Assembly: GCA_025800245.1 (NCBI GenBank)
Contig: JAOXSA010000397.1
Span: 1-32,240 of the forward strand
Reading direction: 5' to 3'
Origin: Amphritea sp.
Lineage (GTDB): Bacteria > Pseudomonadota > Gammaproteobacteria > Pseudomonadales > Balneatricaceae
DNA: 32,240 nucleotides
Made by a program: the position numbers and the translations under genes. Of this stretch, positions 1 through 10,227 are shown piece by piece. The notes beneath the pieces were generated by a model. That model was given only the letters and a program-made list of their open reading frames with translations, had not been told where the DNA came from and did no database searches. Position 1 is the first letter of the stretch, and the number at the start of each line of letters is the position of its first letter.

Positions 1-51
1 GTGCTGCGCCGAATGCTGCGGCCGGAAGCCAAGCAGGAAAACGCTGCCTGA
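1..51 (+). CDS. 3' end of an upstream gene (partial)
   Basis: Frame 1 is open from the window edge to a TGA at 49-51, giving 16 residues that end KQENAA. The next gene starts 12 bases later on the same strand, which fits an operon. Too little is present to name the protein. The reading is inferred only from frame, spacing and the hydrophilic charged tail. Confidence 0.4.
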   Translation: MLRRMLRPEAKQENAA

Positions 52-63
52 GCGGAGAGCGCG

Positions 64-636
64 ATGCCATTATCAAAGCCTGTCAGGCGTCGGCTACAGC
101 ACCGGCGTAAAGTGGAGTGCCGGGGGTTTTTACGCGAAGACGGTCTCTGGGATATCGAAGCCCGGATGCTGGATCTGAAAGCGGATACGGTTGAACTGCC
201 GTTACGTGGTGATGTGCCCGCAGGAGAACCGATCCATGATCTGGGATTACGGGTGACTCTGGATCAGCAGATGCTGATCCATGAGGTGGAGGCATTTATC
301 GATGCCTCGCCGTTTCCTCAGTGCCCGGCTATTACATCAGCATTTAAAAAGCTGGAAGGTACCCGTATCGGGCCTGGCTGGCAGAGACAATGTCGTGACC
401 GGGTTGGTGGCGCGCTGGGCTGTACCCATCTGAATGAGTTACTACAGCCAATCGCCACCACTGCAATTCAGACGATGTGGCCCAACAGCGATATCGATGT
501 CATGCGTCTGGGAGCAGATCTGATGGTTAATAGCTGTCACAGCTGGGCTCAGAACAGTGATGTCATTAAGACTTTACTGCCAGACCGTTATAAACCCTAT
601 CCGGCCGGAGCCGTGATTGAAAAGGAGTCATTGTGA
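64..636 (+). CDS. DUF2889 family protein
   Basis: 190 aa protein of unknown function. The N-terminal half carries the run CRGFLREDGLWDIEARMLD (about residues 20-38), which I recognise as typical of DUF2889 proteins. A second conserved-looking part near residues 115-128 reads VGGALGCTHLNELL. No signal peptide or membrane segment is visible. The ATG at 64 follows a purine-rich stretch (gcggagagc). The stop overlaps the start of the next gene by four bases (GTGA at 633-636), so the two are probably translationally coupled. DUF2889 genes often lie near acyl-CoA enzymes, and the crotonase next door agrees. Family call is from memory; function is unknown. Confidence 0.75.
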   Translation: MPLSKPVRRRLQHRRKVECRGFLREDGLWDIEARMLDLKADTVELPLRGDVPAGEPIHDLGLRVTLDQQMLIHEVEAFIDASPFPQCPAITSAFKKLEGTRIGPGWQRQCRDRVGGALGCTHLNELLQPIATTAIQTMWPNSDIDVMRLGADLMVNSCHSWAQNSDVIKTLLPDRYKPYPAGAVIEKESL

Positions 637-1403
637 GCGAACATATTCTGGTGTCACAGAGTGGTCAGGTCCGGCAACTGATACTTAACCGGGCAGATAA
701 AAAGAATGCGCTGACGCTGGCGATGTATAACCGGTTATCCGAAGCTCTCCTGGCAACTGACAGTGATCCTGAAGTGCGGGTGATTGTGCTGCGGGCTGAA
801 GGCGACAGTTTTTGTGCGGGAAACGATATTGCTGATTTTGTTGCCGCAGTGAATAACCCCGATGCGATGCAGGCGCCACTGAACTTCCTCAGGGCTATAT
901 CCGGTGTCAGTAAGCCGTTGATCGCTGCAGTATCCGGTGCTGCTGTGGGTATAGGTTCGACCATGCTACTCCATTGTGATCTGGTCGTGGCCAGCCAGCA
1001 GACGCGTTTTCAGCTACCGTTTGTCAAACTGGGGCTGGTGCCTGAAGGTGGTTCCAGTCTGATCATGCCGCAGCTGGCAGGCCACAGAAAAGCGTTCGAG
1101 TTGCTGGTTCTGGGAGAACCATTCGACGCAGAAACCAGTGTTGAGCTGGGACTTGTGAACCAGATTTCGACTCCGGAACAGCTACAGCAGCGAACGATGC
1201 AGCTGGCTGAAGAGATCGCAGCACTGGCGCCGGAAGCGGTACGTCAGAGTAAGGCGCTATTGAAGCAGAATATGCATGATCAGCTACAACAGGTGATACA
1301 GGCGGAGGGTGAGTTATTTGCTGCACGGTTACACTCGGCCGAGGCCCAGGAAGCGTTACAGGCATTTATAGAAAAACGTTCGCCTGATTTTTCCCGTTTT
1401 TAA
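633..1403 (+). CDS. Enoyl-CoA hydratase/isomerase family protein (isomerase-like crotonase)
   Basis: 256 aa crotonase-fold protein acting on an acyl-CoA thioester in the cytoplasm. The CoA/oxyanion signature is visible as FCAGNDIADF (about 60-69) and SGAAVGIGSTMLLHCD (101-116). In hydratases the helix after GGG carries a first catalytic glutamate; here that position is Ser/Thr (GIGST). Only the second acid, Glu138 in LVPEGGSS, is present. A single acid is usual for delta3,delta2-enoyl-CoA isomerases, so isomerase activity is more likely than hydration (inference). The start is GTG at 633, with AAAGGAG at 621-627 and a four-base overlap with the preceding gene. Its stop overlaps the convergent acyltransferase by four bases. 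Confidence 0.85.
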   Translation: MSEHILVSQSGQVRQLILNRADKKNALTLAMYNRLSEALLATDSDPEVRVIVLRAEGDSFCAGNDIADFVAAVNNPDAMQAPLNFLRAISGVSKPLIAAVSGAAVGIGSTMLLHCDLVVASQQTRFQLPFVKLGLVPEGGSSLIMPQLAGHRKAFELLVLGEPFDAETSVELGLVNQISTPEQLQQRTMQLAEEIAALAPEAVRQSKALLKQNMHDQLQQVIQAEGELFAARLHSAEAQEALQAFIEKRSPDFSRF

Positions 1404-1987
1404 TCGCCCAGCTGATTGTGCTTATGGCGCAATAGAAGATCGCCGTACAGGGACTGTATCTCCTGAATATCTTTTTCAGCATCGCCACTGGTGTGATAGC
1501 AGCAATAGATGCCGGCTTTGCGGTTCTTCAGATCCAGGTAGGCCGGTAATACAGGAACGCCGGCCTGATGGGCAATGTGATAGAACCCGGTTTTCCATTG
1601 TTCGACTTTTGAACGGGTGCCTTCCGGGGCGATCACCATATACAGCTGTTCAGCAGAGCGGAACTGATTTGCAGCCTGGCCGACGACGTTATGAGCGCCT
1701 GAACGGTCAATAGGGATGCCACCGAGCCACATCATCAGACCACGGAAAGGCGGGCGGAAAATCTGAATTTTCCCCATCCAGTAGATCGGCAGCTCCTGGC
1801 TGAAGCCCAGCATCAGAGCATAGGGCAGATCCCAGTTGCTGGTATGTGGTGCGCCGATGATTACGCATTTATCCACCCCTTTGCTGGCTTCGAAGTCCAG
1901 TTCCCAGCCTTTCAGTTTCAGTATCTTTCTCGATATCCAGCGTAACGCTGGGGCAAATATCGGGCTGTCAAAGATTGTTCTGTGCAT
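1400..1987 (-). CDS. PlsC-like acyltransferase (1-acylglycerol-3-phosphate acyltransferase family)
   Basis: 195 aa, a short form of the PlsC/LPLAT family that transfers acyl chains to lysophospholipid or related acceptors at the inner membrane. The HX4D catalytic motif is seen as HTSNWD (about 49-54), and the phosphate-binding block as APEGTRSK (118-125). An FRPPFRGLMMWLGGIPIDR segment corresponds to the middle family block. Family members of this length with HTSNWD are often annotated simply as acyltransferases and their substrate is uncertain. ATG start at 1987. It is transcribed toward the crotonase and the two stops overlap at 1400-1403. The acceptor could be a lipid other than lysophosphatidate. 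Confidence 0.82.
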   Translation of the reverse strand: MHRTIFDSPIFAPALRWISRKILKLKGWELDFEASKGVDKCVIIGAPHTSNWDLPYALMLGFSQELPIYWMGKIQIFRPPFRGLMMWLGGIPIDRSGAHNVVGQAANQFRSAEQLYMVIAPEGTRSKVEQWKTGFYHIAHQAGVPVLPAYLDLKNRKAGIYCCYHTSGDAEKDIQEIQSLYGDLLLRHKHNQLGD

Positions 1988-2319
1988 ATGTCTGGTCGAT
2001 AGGTCCGTGAAGCAGACCGGGTATTGTACGTGAAATCAGGGTAAACGCCTTGTCATTATTCTGTGTCCCGCGGGTGTATTTCGATCGCAAGCCTGTTCTG
2101 AGCTTTTTTGAATAACAAAGCTGTTATTTATGTGTTTATGTAACTCACTGAATTATTTAGATAATGGTAAATATTAGGTGGAAATGTCATATAAAACGGT
2201 GCTTTTTGTTATTGCTGGTTTCTGGCTGCTGACTACTATGAAAGGACATCATTTTTACCGTGGTGACGGGAACTGTCGCCCCGGAGCTAACAACAATAAA
2301 CCTGCGTATGGAGTTAACC
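1988..2319. other. Intergenic region upstream of fadB
   Basis: A 332-base AT-rich stretch between the divergent acyltransferase and fadB. It must hold promoters for both. The 2110-2180 part is strongly AT-rich with several TATTTA/TAATGG stretches, but no single promoter stands out. I see no clean PsrA-type (GAAAC-N4-GTTTC) or FadR-type palindrome. A short open frame, 2238-2330, runs across the fadB start and is listed separately. Confidence 0.5.

Positions 2320-2330
<11 letters not shown>
2238..2330 (+). CDS. Possible 30-aa leader ORF overlapping the fadB start
   Basis: An ATG at 2238 opens a 30-codon frame that contains [13 protein letters not shown] and ends at a TGA at 2328-2330, eleven bases into fadB. 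There is no obvious Shine-Dalgarno before it. It is in a different frame from fadB, so translation could affect fadB initiation. The composition looks less random than expected for an untranslated leader, but there is no homology evidence. It may simply be chance. Confidence 0.2.
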
Positions 2331-5659
<3,329 letters not shown>

Positions 5660-5712
5660 TACCGGATTGATAGCACAGAAGTAATCAGATTCCCTGATTG
5701 CGCCCGCAGAAT

Positions 5713-5757
5713 AAACCCCGGATACTGACTCTTCGGTCAATATCCGGGGTTTTTTAT
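5713..5757 (+). terminator. Intrinsic terminator of fadBA
   Basis: A 12-bp perfect stem pairs 5713-5724 with 5741-5752 (AAACCCCGGATA / TATCCGGGGTTT). An extra TGAC/GTCA pairing inside closes a TCTTCG loop, and a T-rich run to 5760 follows. The T-run continues directly into the start of acpH. Confidence 0.9.
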
Positions 5758-5758
5758 T

Positions 5759-6400
5759 TTGAACTTCTTTGCACATCTGATTCTGGCGGATGCCACGGTG
5801 CCTTCACGGGTGGGTAACCTGCTGGGTGATTTCAGTCGTGGGCTGGATATTGATTCACTGCCGCCTGTGGTACTGGCAGGCCTGCACAATCATCGACGGG
5901 TCGATCAGTTTACTGATCAGCACCCTCAGGTACAGCAGATGAAAAGCAGCTTTACCCGCCAGCGGCGACGTTTTGCGGGAATTGCGCTGGATGTGCTGTT
6001 CGATCACTTCCTGCTGGTGCACTGGAATCAGTACAGTGCGATTCCGAAAGAACAGCTGGTGGCTGAGTTATATGATGATCTGATCGCCGGTCAGTCGCTG
6101 ATGCCGGAACGGATGCAACAGGTAACCAGCCGGCTGGTTGAGCACGACTGGTTCCGTTCATACGAAAGCCTCGATGGCGTAGCTTATGCGTTGGATCGTA
6201 TTGCTACCCGTATCCGTTTTGAACACGGCTTTGGTGGTGTCGGGACCGAACTGGAGATGCACTATGAGCAATTTGAGTGCGGTTTTCACCAGTTCGCCCG
6301 GGATCTGTTTGCTGCCTTCCCATCACCGGTGGTGGGCTGGGCTGAGCTCAGCCCGTTACACTGCCTCGACGGTTTGCCAGGCGAGCCTGCAGAGCACTAG
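5759..6400 (+). CDS. acpH: Acyl carrier protein phosphodiesterase (AcpH/DUF479)
   Basis: 213 aa. AcpH hydrolyses the phosphopantetheine arm from holo-ACP in the cytoplasm. The start MNFFAHLILAD and the GNLLGDFSRG block (about 20-29) match the family N-terminus. HNHRRVDQFTDQHP (42-55) and DVLFDHFLLVHW (76-87) are further family blocks. The start is TTG at 5759. The frame closes upstream at the TGA at 5726-5728 and there is no ATG or GTG between, so a non-ATG start is forced. The start codon sits in the T-tail of the fadBA terminator with no good Shine-Dalgarno, so low or read-through-dependent expression is likely (inference). The 3' end overlaps the convergent gene by 53 bases. Confidence 0.88.
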   Translation: MNFFAHLILADATVPSRVGNLLGDFSRGLDIDSLPPVVLAGLHNHRRVDQFTDQHPQVQQMKSSFTRQRRRFAGIALDVLFDHFLLVHWNQYSAIPKEQLVAELYDDLIAGQSLMPERMQQVTSRLVEHDWFRSYESLDGVAYALDRIATRIRFEHGFGGVGTELEMHYEQFECGFHQFARDLFAAFPSPVVGWAELSPLHCLDGLPGEPAEH

Positions 6401-7544
6401 CCAGGTCATTGCCTGAAGCTGGCTGGGCCTGGTTCACTGGCTTGTTATCGGAACTGCCGCGATAGCGGGAAATGGTATCGGCGATACGCTCATCCTTGCT
6501 GATGGACGGCCGCTGTGGTCGAGCTGTACGTAACGCTACTTTCGGAGCCGGTTCTGGGGTTTTCTCAACAACAGGTTTGGCCTGTGCGGCCTGCTTTTTC
6601 TCCAGCACCATCTGCAGTTCTGCCTTGCTGTGCAGATCCTGATCCAGTTCCAGGCGCTTATCTTTCATCGCTTCGGGTTTTTTCAGGGACAGTGTCCGGC
6701 TGCTGCGAATGGCTGATTTAGGCTTGGCTTTAGGTTTGGTTTTACGCATCGACTGAGCACGGGCATCGATCCGGGCCATGATCTGTGCCATCTCCTGCGC
6801 TTCGGCTTTCTGTTTGGCTATTTTCTCTGCCTGGCGCTGTTCCCGTTCCAGTTCGATCTGCTCACGGATTTTACGCTCCTGCTTAGCGGAGGAAACCTTA
6901 CCGGTGGACAGCTTTTCGCTGCTAGCTTTTACTTCTGCCGGGCGTGTTGCTGCCTTGGGTTTACTGCTGGCTGCGCGGGATTTACCTTTTTTACGGGACT
7001 CGATCCGGGCAATAACATGCGCCATTTCACGAGCCTGTTCCCGTTCACGCACAATACGCTGTTCCAGTTCAGCATCGCGTTTTCTGGCCAGCGCAATCAT
7101 ATCGGTTTCTGCCGGATTGATTGCGTCTTCAATCAGCGGCTTTTTCTCTGCTTCCACCGGTTCAGAAGTGGTGGCAGGCTCGGCTGCCTCGGGGCCAGCT
7201 TCCGCTTCTGCAGCGCGTGCTTTTTCAGCCTTACGTTCCTGTTCTGAAATACGGAATGCGCTGCTGGTTTTGGGCTTGGTTCGCAGGCCCTGCAGGCTGA
7301 TCGCGTTAAAGGTCTCCATCGCGTCCTGCATCAGTTCGCGCAGCTCTTGCAGATCTTCGGCTACTCCCCATTCAGCAATATCGAAACTGGCCGGTCCATG
7401 GTCGCGGATATCGTCATACAGTGGACTTTCGACGCCGGATTCGGCGGCGACTATCAGGGTTTCCCAATGGGCGTCAATCTCGTTGCGGGTAGACCCGACA
7501 TAAACCTGCTCGGTGATGGAATTGGTGATGGTAAAAGCGATCAA
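6348..7544 (-). CDS. GIY-YIG-like domain protein with long charged coiled-coil tail
   Basis: 398 aa. The first 80 residues resemble a GIY-YIG fold: FTITNSITEQVYVGSTRN (4-21) in the position of the two beta strands, with YVG for YIG, followed by acidic helices. GIY is replaced by FTI, so nuclease activity is doubtful. The rest is Ala/Lys/Glu-rich and likely coiled coil or disordered. An internal duplication is visible: EMAHVIARIESR (173-184) and EMAQIMARIDAR (251-262), each followed by a Lys/Ser/Ala/Pro tail. The start must be TTG at 7544 (GGAG ten bases before, no upstream ATG in frame). A promoter lies at 7589-7617. Function unknown; DNA or RNA binding by the basic tail is possible. Confidence 0.7.
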   Translation of the reverse strand: MIAFTITNSITEQVYVGSTRNEIDAHWETLIVAAESGVESPLYDDIRDHGPASFDIAEWGVAEDLQELRELMQDAMETFNAISLQGLRTKPKTSSAFRISEQERKAEKARAAEAEAGPEAAEPATTSEPVEAEKKPLIEDAINPAETDMIALARKRDAELEQRIVREREQAREMAHVIARIESRKKGKSRAASSKPKAATRPAEVKASSEKLSTGKVSSAKQERKIREQIELEREQRQAEKIAKQKAEAQEMAQIMARIDARAQSMRKTKPKAKPKSAIRSSRTLSLKKPEAMKDKRLELDQDLHSKAELQMVLEKKQAAQAKPVVEKTPEPAPKVALRTARPQRPSISKDERIADTISRYRGSSDNKPVNQAQPASGNDLASALQARLANRRGSVTG

Positions 7545-7588
7545 AACAGTGCTGCTCCGGCCTGATACTGCGGACGAAAAAAGCGCGT

Positions 7589-7617
7589 ATTATAGAGAGG
7601 GTTTTTGTAAAGGTAAG
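7589..7617 (-). promoter_or_regulatory. Probable sigma70 promoter of the GIY-YIG-like gene
   Basis: On the minus strand a perfect -10 TATAAT (7589-7594) is 17 bases from a weak -35 CTTACC (7612-7617), with a GC-rich discriminator downstream. A start near 7582 would give a leader of about 38 nt before the TTG codon. Confidence 0.5.
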
Positions 7618-7738
7618 ACTTGAAATTCAGTTTTTTTTCTTTCCCGGAAAAATCACGGATGAGACCGTATTCAGCCTTCTGTAGCTATCTTTTTGAAAGC
7701 AAATGAAAAGCTTTAAACGGGAGATAAAATCTGTCTTT

Positions 7739-8104
7739 TCAGGGCGTCAGACGGGCAATTCTTTGCGCCAGTTTTTTGTACTCACTGTATGCATCAACGG
7801 TGGGCTGGCGCAGTCCGTAAGGAATATATACCAAGCCTCTGGCTGAGCCGTCGGGTAATAGCAGAGACCAGGCTTGTCTGATCTGCTGATCTCTTTCCAG
7901 CAGAGTCGCACAGGCGGGGTAGGACCAGAGCTGATCAGTAGACAGAACCGAATGGCTATGCTCCAGACAAGCGGTGACCAGAGGGCGCTGCTTCTGAATA
8001 AACACCGCTGCGGATCTGGGGTCCTGCAATTGCATTGCTGAGCCCGCCAGCGGGGTAAGGCTCAGCAATAAAACCAGTAGAAAAGAGGCTCGTCTGTACA
8101 ACAA
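7739..8104 (-). CDS. Small secreted protein of unknown function
   Basis: 121 aa. A basic N-terminus followed by FLLVLLLSLTPLAGSA is a convincing Sec signal peptide, with cleavage near residue 23, giving a mature protein of about 98 aa. Two cysteines (in ACLEHSH and YPACATLL) could form a disulfide in the periplasm. I do not recognise the family. No ATG is available; two consecutive TTG codons at 8104 and 8101 are the only plausible starts, and the Shine-Dalgarno is weak, so the start is uncertain. It stands alone between the GIY-YIG-like gene and msrAB, all three on the minus strand. Confidence 0.6.
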   Translation of the reverse strand: MLYRRASFLLVLLLSLTPLAGSAMQLQDPRSAAVFIQKQRPLVTACLEHSHSVLSTDQLWSYPACATLLERDQQIRQAWSLLLPDGSARGLVYIPYGLRQPTVDAYSEYKKLAQRIARLTP

Positions 8105-8204
8105 ACTGTATCCGGTATTCCGTGAATAATGGCTACAGTCTACAACATCAGCCGAACAGCGCCTCAGTAAACTTTTAAGAAGCTACCCAATTCAGTGAAC
8201 CGGA

Positions 8205-9350
8205 TCAGTTATCAAACAGTGCCAGCAGTTCGCCGTAGCCTTCCTCTGCCATCTGCTCTTTCGGAATAAAGCGCAGCGCCGCAGAATTGATGCAGTAACG
8301 AAGCCCGGTAGGTGCCGGACCGTCATCAAAGACATGTCCCAGGTGTGAGTCAGCGTATTGGCTGCGGACTTCGGTGCGGGTCATAAAGAATGAGGTGTCT
8401 TTATGCTCCTGAATCGCAACGCCCTGAATCGGCTGGGTAAAGCTGGGCCAGCCGGTACCGGATTTAAACTTATCCAGTGATGAGAACAGCGGCTCACCGC
8501 TGACGATATCGACATAGATGCCGTCACGTTTCTCGTTCCAGTAAGCATTCTGAAAGGCCCGCTCAGTGCCATCCTGCTGGGTCACTTTGTACTGGATATC
8601 GGTCAGCCGCTGACGCAATTCGCTGTCAGAAGGCTTGCTGTACTGACTGAAACTGGTTGTTGAATCCTTACTGCTGCTGTCCTGATTCTGGCCACGACCA
8701 AACTGGGTGAAGTCGGGATGCAGGTCTTCCCCCCAGGTTTTTTCCAGATACTGATCGCGGCCGGAATTAAAACGGTAGTAGCGGTAGCGTATCGGATTAC
8801 GCTCGTAATAGTCCTGGTGATAGTCCTCAGCTGGATAGAACACTGTCAGTTTGGTCAGTTCAGTTGCCAGAGGTTTACTGTAGCGGCCCGATGCTGCCAG
8901 TTCTTTCATGGACTGTTCTGCCAGTACGCGTTGTTGCTCATTGTGGTAGAACACTCCCGGACGGTACTGACTGCCACGGTCGACGAACGAACCATTACCG
9001 TCGGTAGGATCCATCTGTCGCCAGAGTGATTGCAGCAGGCCTTCATAGGTAATGACTTCAGGATCATAGAAAACCTGTACCGCTTCTGTATGACCGGTTG
9101 TACCGGCTGAAACTTCACCGTAAGTGGGTGTGTTGTCATGTCCGCCGGTGTAACCGGAAACCGCTTCTTTTACACCGGGTAACTTTTCAAAGCCCGCCTC
9201 TGTACACCAGAAGCAGCCACCGGCAAACGTTGCAACGGCAAAGCCCTGTTGTTGCAGATCCGGACGCACAGAATCGGATTGTTCGGATGCAAGGGAGAAA
9301 ACACTGATGCCCGTGGCGGCTATCAGTACTGATGCTAATTTATATTTCAT
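8205..9350 (-). CDS. msrAB: Periplasmic peptide methionine sulfoxide reductase, MsrA-MsrB fusion
   Basis: 381 aa fusion that repairs both S- and R-methionine sulfoxides. Residues 1-22 form a signal peptide ([18 protein letters not shown]), so the enzyme is exported. The MsrA domain (about 36-200) has the catalytic motif GGCFWC with Cys46 and Cys49. The MsrB domain (about 240-375) has [18 protein letters not shown] and RYCIN with catalytic Cys353. The zinc-site CxxC pairs seen in many MsrB proteins are absent. That matches the non-zinc class found in PilB-type fusions. ATG at 9350 follows GAGGGA at good spacing. Reducing partners would be DsbD/thioredoxin-type, not in this window. Confidence 0.95.
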   Translation of the reverse strand: MKYKLASVLIAATGISVFSLASEQSDSVRPDLQQQGFAVATFAGGCFWCTEAGFEKLPGVKEAVSGYTGGHDNTPTYGEVSAGTTGHTEAVQVFYDPEVITYEGLLQSLWRQMDPTDGNGSFVDRGSQYRPGVFYHNEQQRVLAEQSMKELAASGRYSKPLATELTKLTVFYPAEDYHQDYYERNPIRYRYYRFNSGRDQYLEKTWGEDLHPDFTQFGRGQNQDSSSKDSTTSFSQYSKPSDSELRQRLTDIQYKVTQQDGTERAFQNAYWNEKRDGIYVDIVSGEPLFSSLDKFKSGTGWPSFTQPIQGVAIQEHKDTSFFMTRTEVRSQYADSHLGHVFDDGPAPTGLRYCINSAALRFIPKEQMAEEGYGELLALFDN

Positions 9351-9534
9351 ATGCTATCCCTCATCGACAAATCTGTATTACAGAAGTTATGTGCTTCTGT
9401 GATCAATATGAGGCAAAGATAACTCTGTCTACTGAAACGAAGCTGAAAATACTAAAGAGGGGGATTTATTCGGGGATTAAAATCGCTAAAATTTACTGTA
9501 TCAGTGCGATAGCAGAGAAATTCAGAGGGAAACA

Positions 9535-10227
9535 ATGTCAGCGAAAGGCGAAAACGGTCTGCTGGATACTTTACCAGTGATCGATTCAGGTACCGTGGTT
9601 CAGGTGAATGATTCCGGCGGTGGTATCAAGTATGTATCGCGTTTCGTGGGGATGGATAATCAGGTCATTATTACCCGGCTGCCGCCAGTCAGTCAGTTGA
9701 ATAAATCCGGTATGGGAACGGAAGATCTGACCTACCGGGATACCTTCCATAAGAAACGCAAACTGATTATGCGGATGATTGTGAATGGTCAGATATTTGC
9801 CTTCGAAACCGAAGTGATTGATCTGATGCTGCAGGGCAGTAAGCTGCTGATAACCACATACCCGAAAGCTATCCAGTCCCGTCTGCTGCGTAAAGAGCCG
9901 CGTTACCCCTGTACTCTGCCAACAGTGCTGACCTCGGGAGAAGAGTCTCTGGAAGGCGTGCTGATTAATCTCAGCTCCAGCGGTGGCTTGTTACAGCTTA
10001 CCGGTGAACCTGAGCTGGAATCGCTTCAGGCCCTGAAATCGGAGCAGGGTGAGGTATCCCTGAATGTGACAATGCCATTTGATGAGCAGCCGGTTGCGAT
10101 TAAAGCGAAAGTCATGTCGCTGGCCGCGCCTGAATATCAGGTGGGTCTGGCATTTGTCGACGGCAAAGAAGCGATCCAGAAGTACATCACCACGCTCAAG
10201 CTGGATTCGATCGGCGATTTCTTCTGA
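9535..10227 (+). CDS. YcgR-like PilZ-domain protein (c-di-GMP effector)
   Basis: 230 aa, cytoplasmic. The N-terminal part (about 15-110) looks like the YcgR/PilZN beta domain. The C-terminal PilZ domain has the two c-di-GMP-binding elements: RKEPR (119-123) and NLSSSG (145-150). The arrangement matches flagellar-brake-type proteins that respond to cyclic di-GMP, usually in motility or surface attachment. The flagellar or cellulose target cannot be told from this context. ATG at 9535 follows AGAGGGA. Its TGA (10225-10227) directly abuts the stop of the convergent selD fusion, with no base between. Confidence 0.85.
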   Translation: MSAKGENGLLDTLPVIDSGTVVQVNDSGGGIKYVSRFVGMDNQVIITRLPPVSQLNKSGMGTEDLTYRDTFHKKRKLIMRMIVNGQIFAFETEVIDLMLQGSKLLITTYPKAIQSRLLRKEPRYPCTLPTVLTSGEESLEGVLINLSSSGGLLQLTGEPELESLQALKSEQGEVSLNVTMPFDEQPVAIKAKVMSLAAPEYQVGLAFVDGKEAIQKYITTLKLDSIGDFF

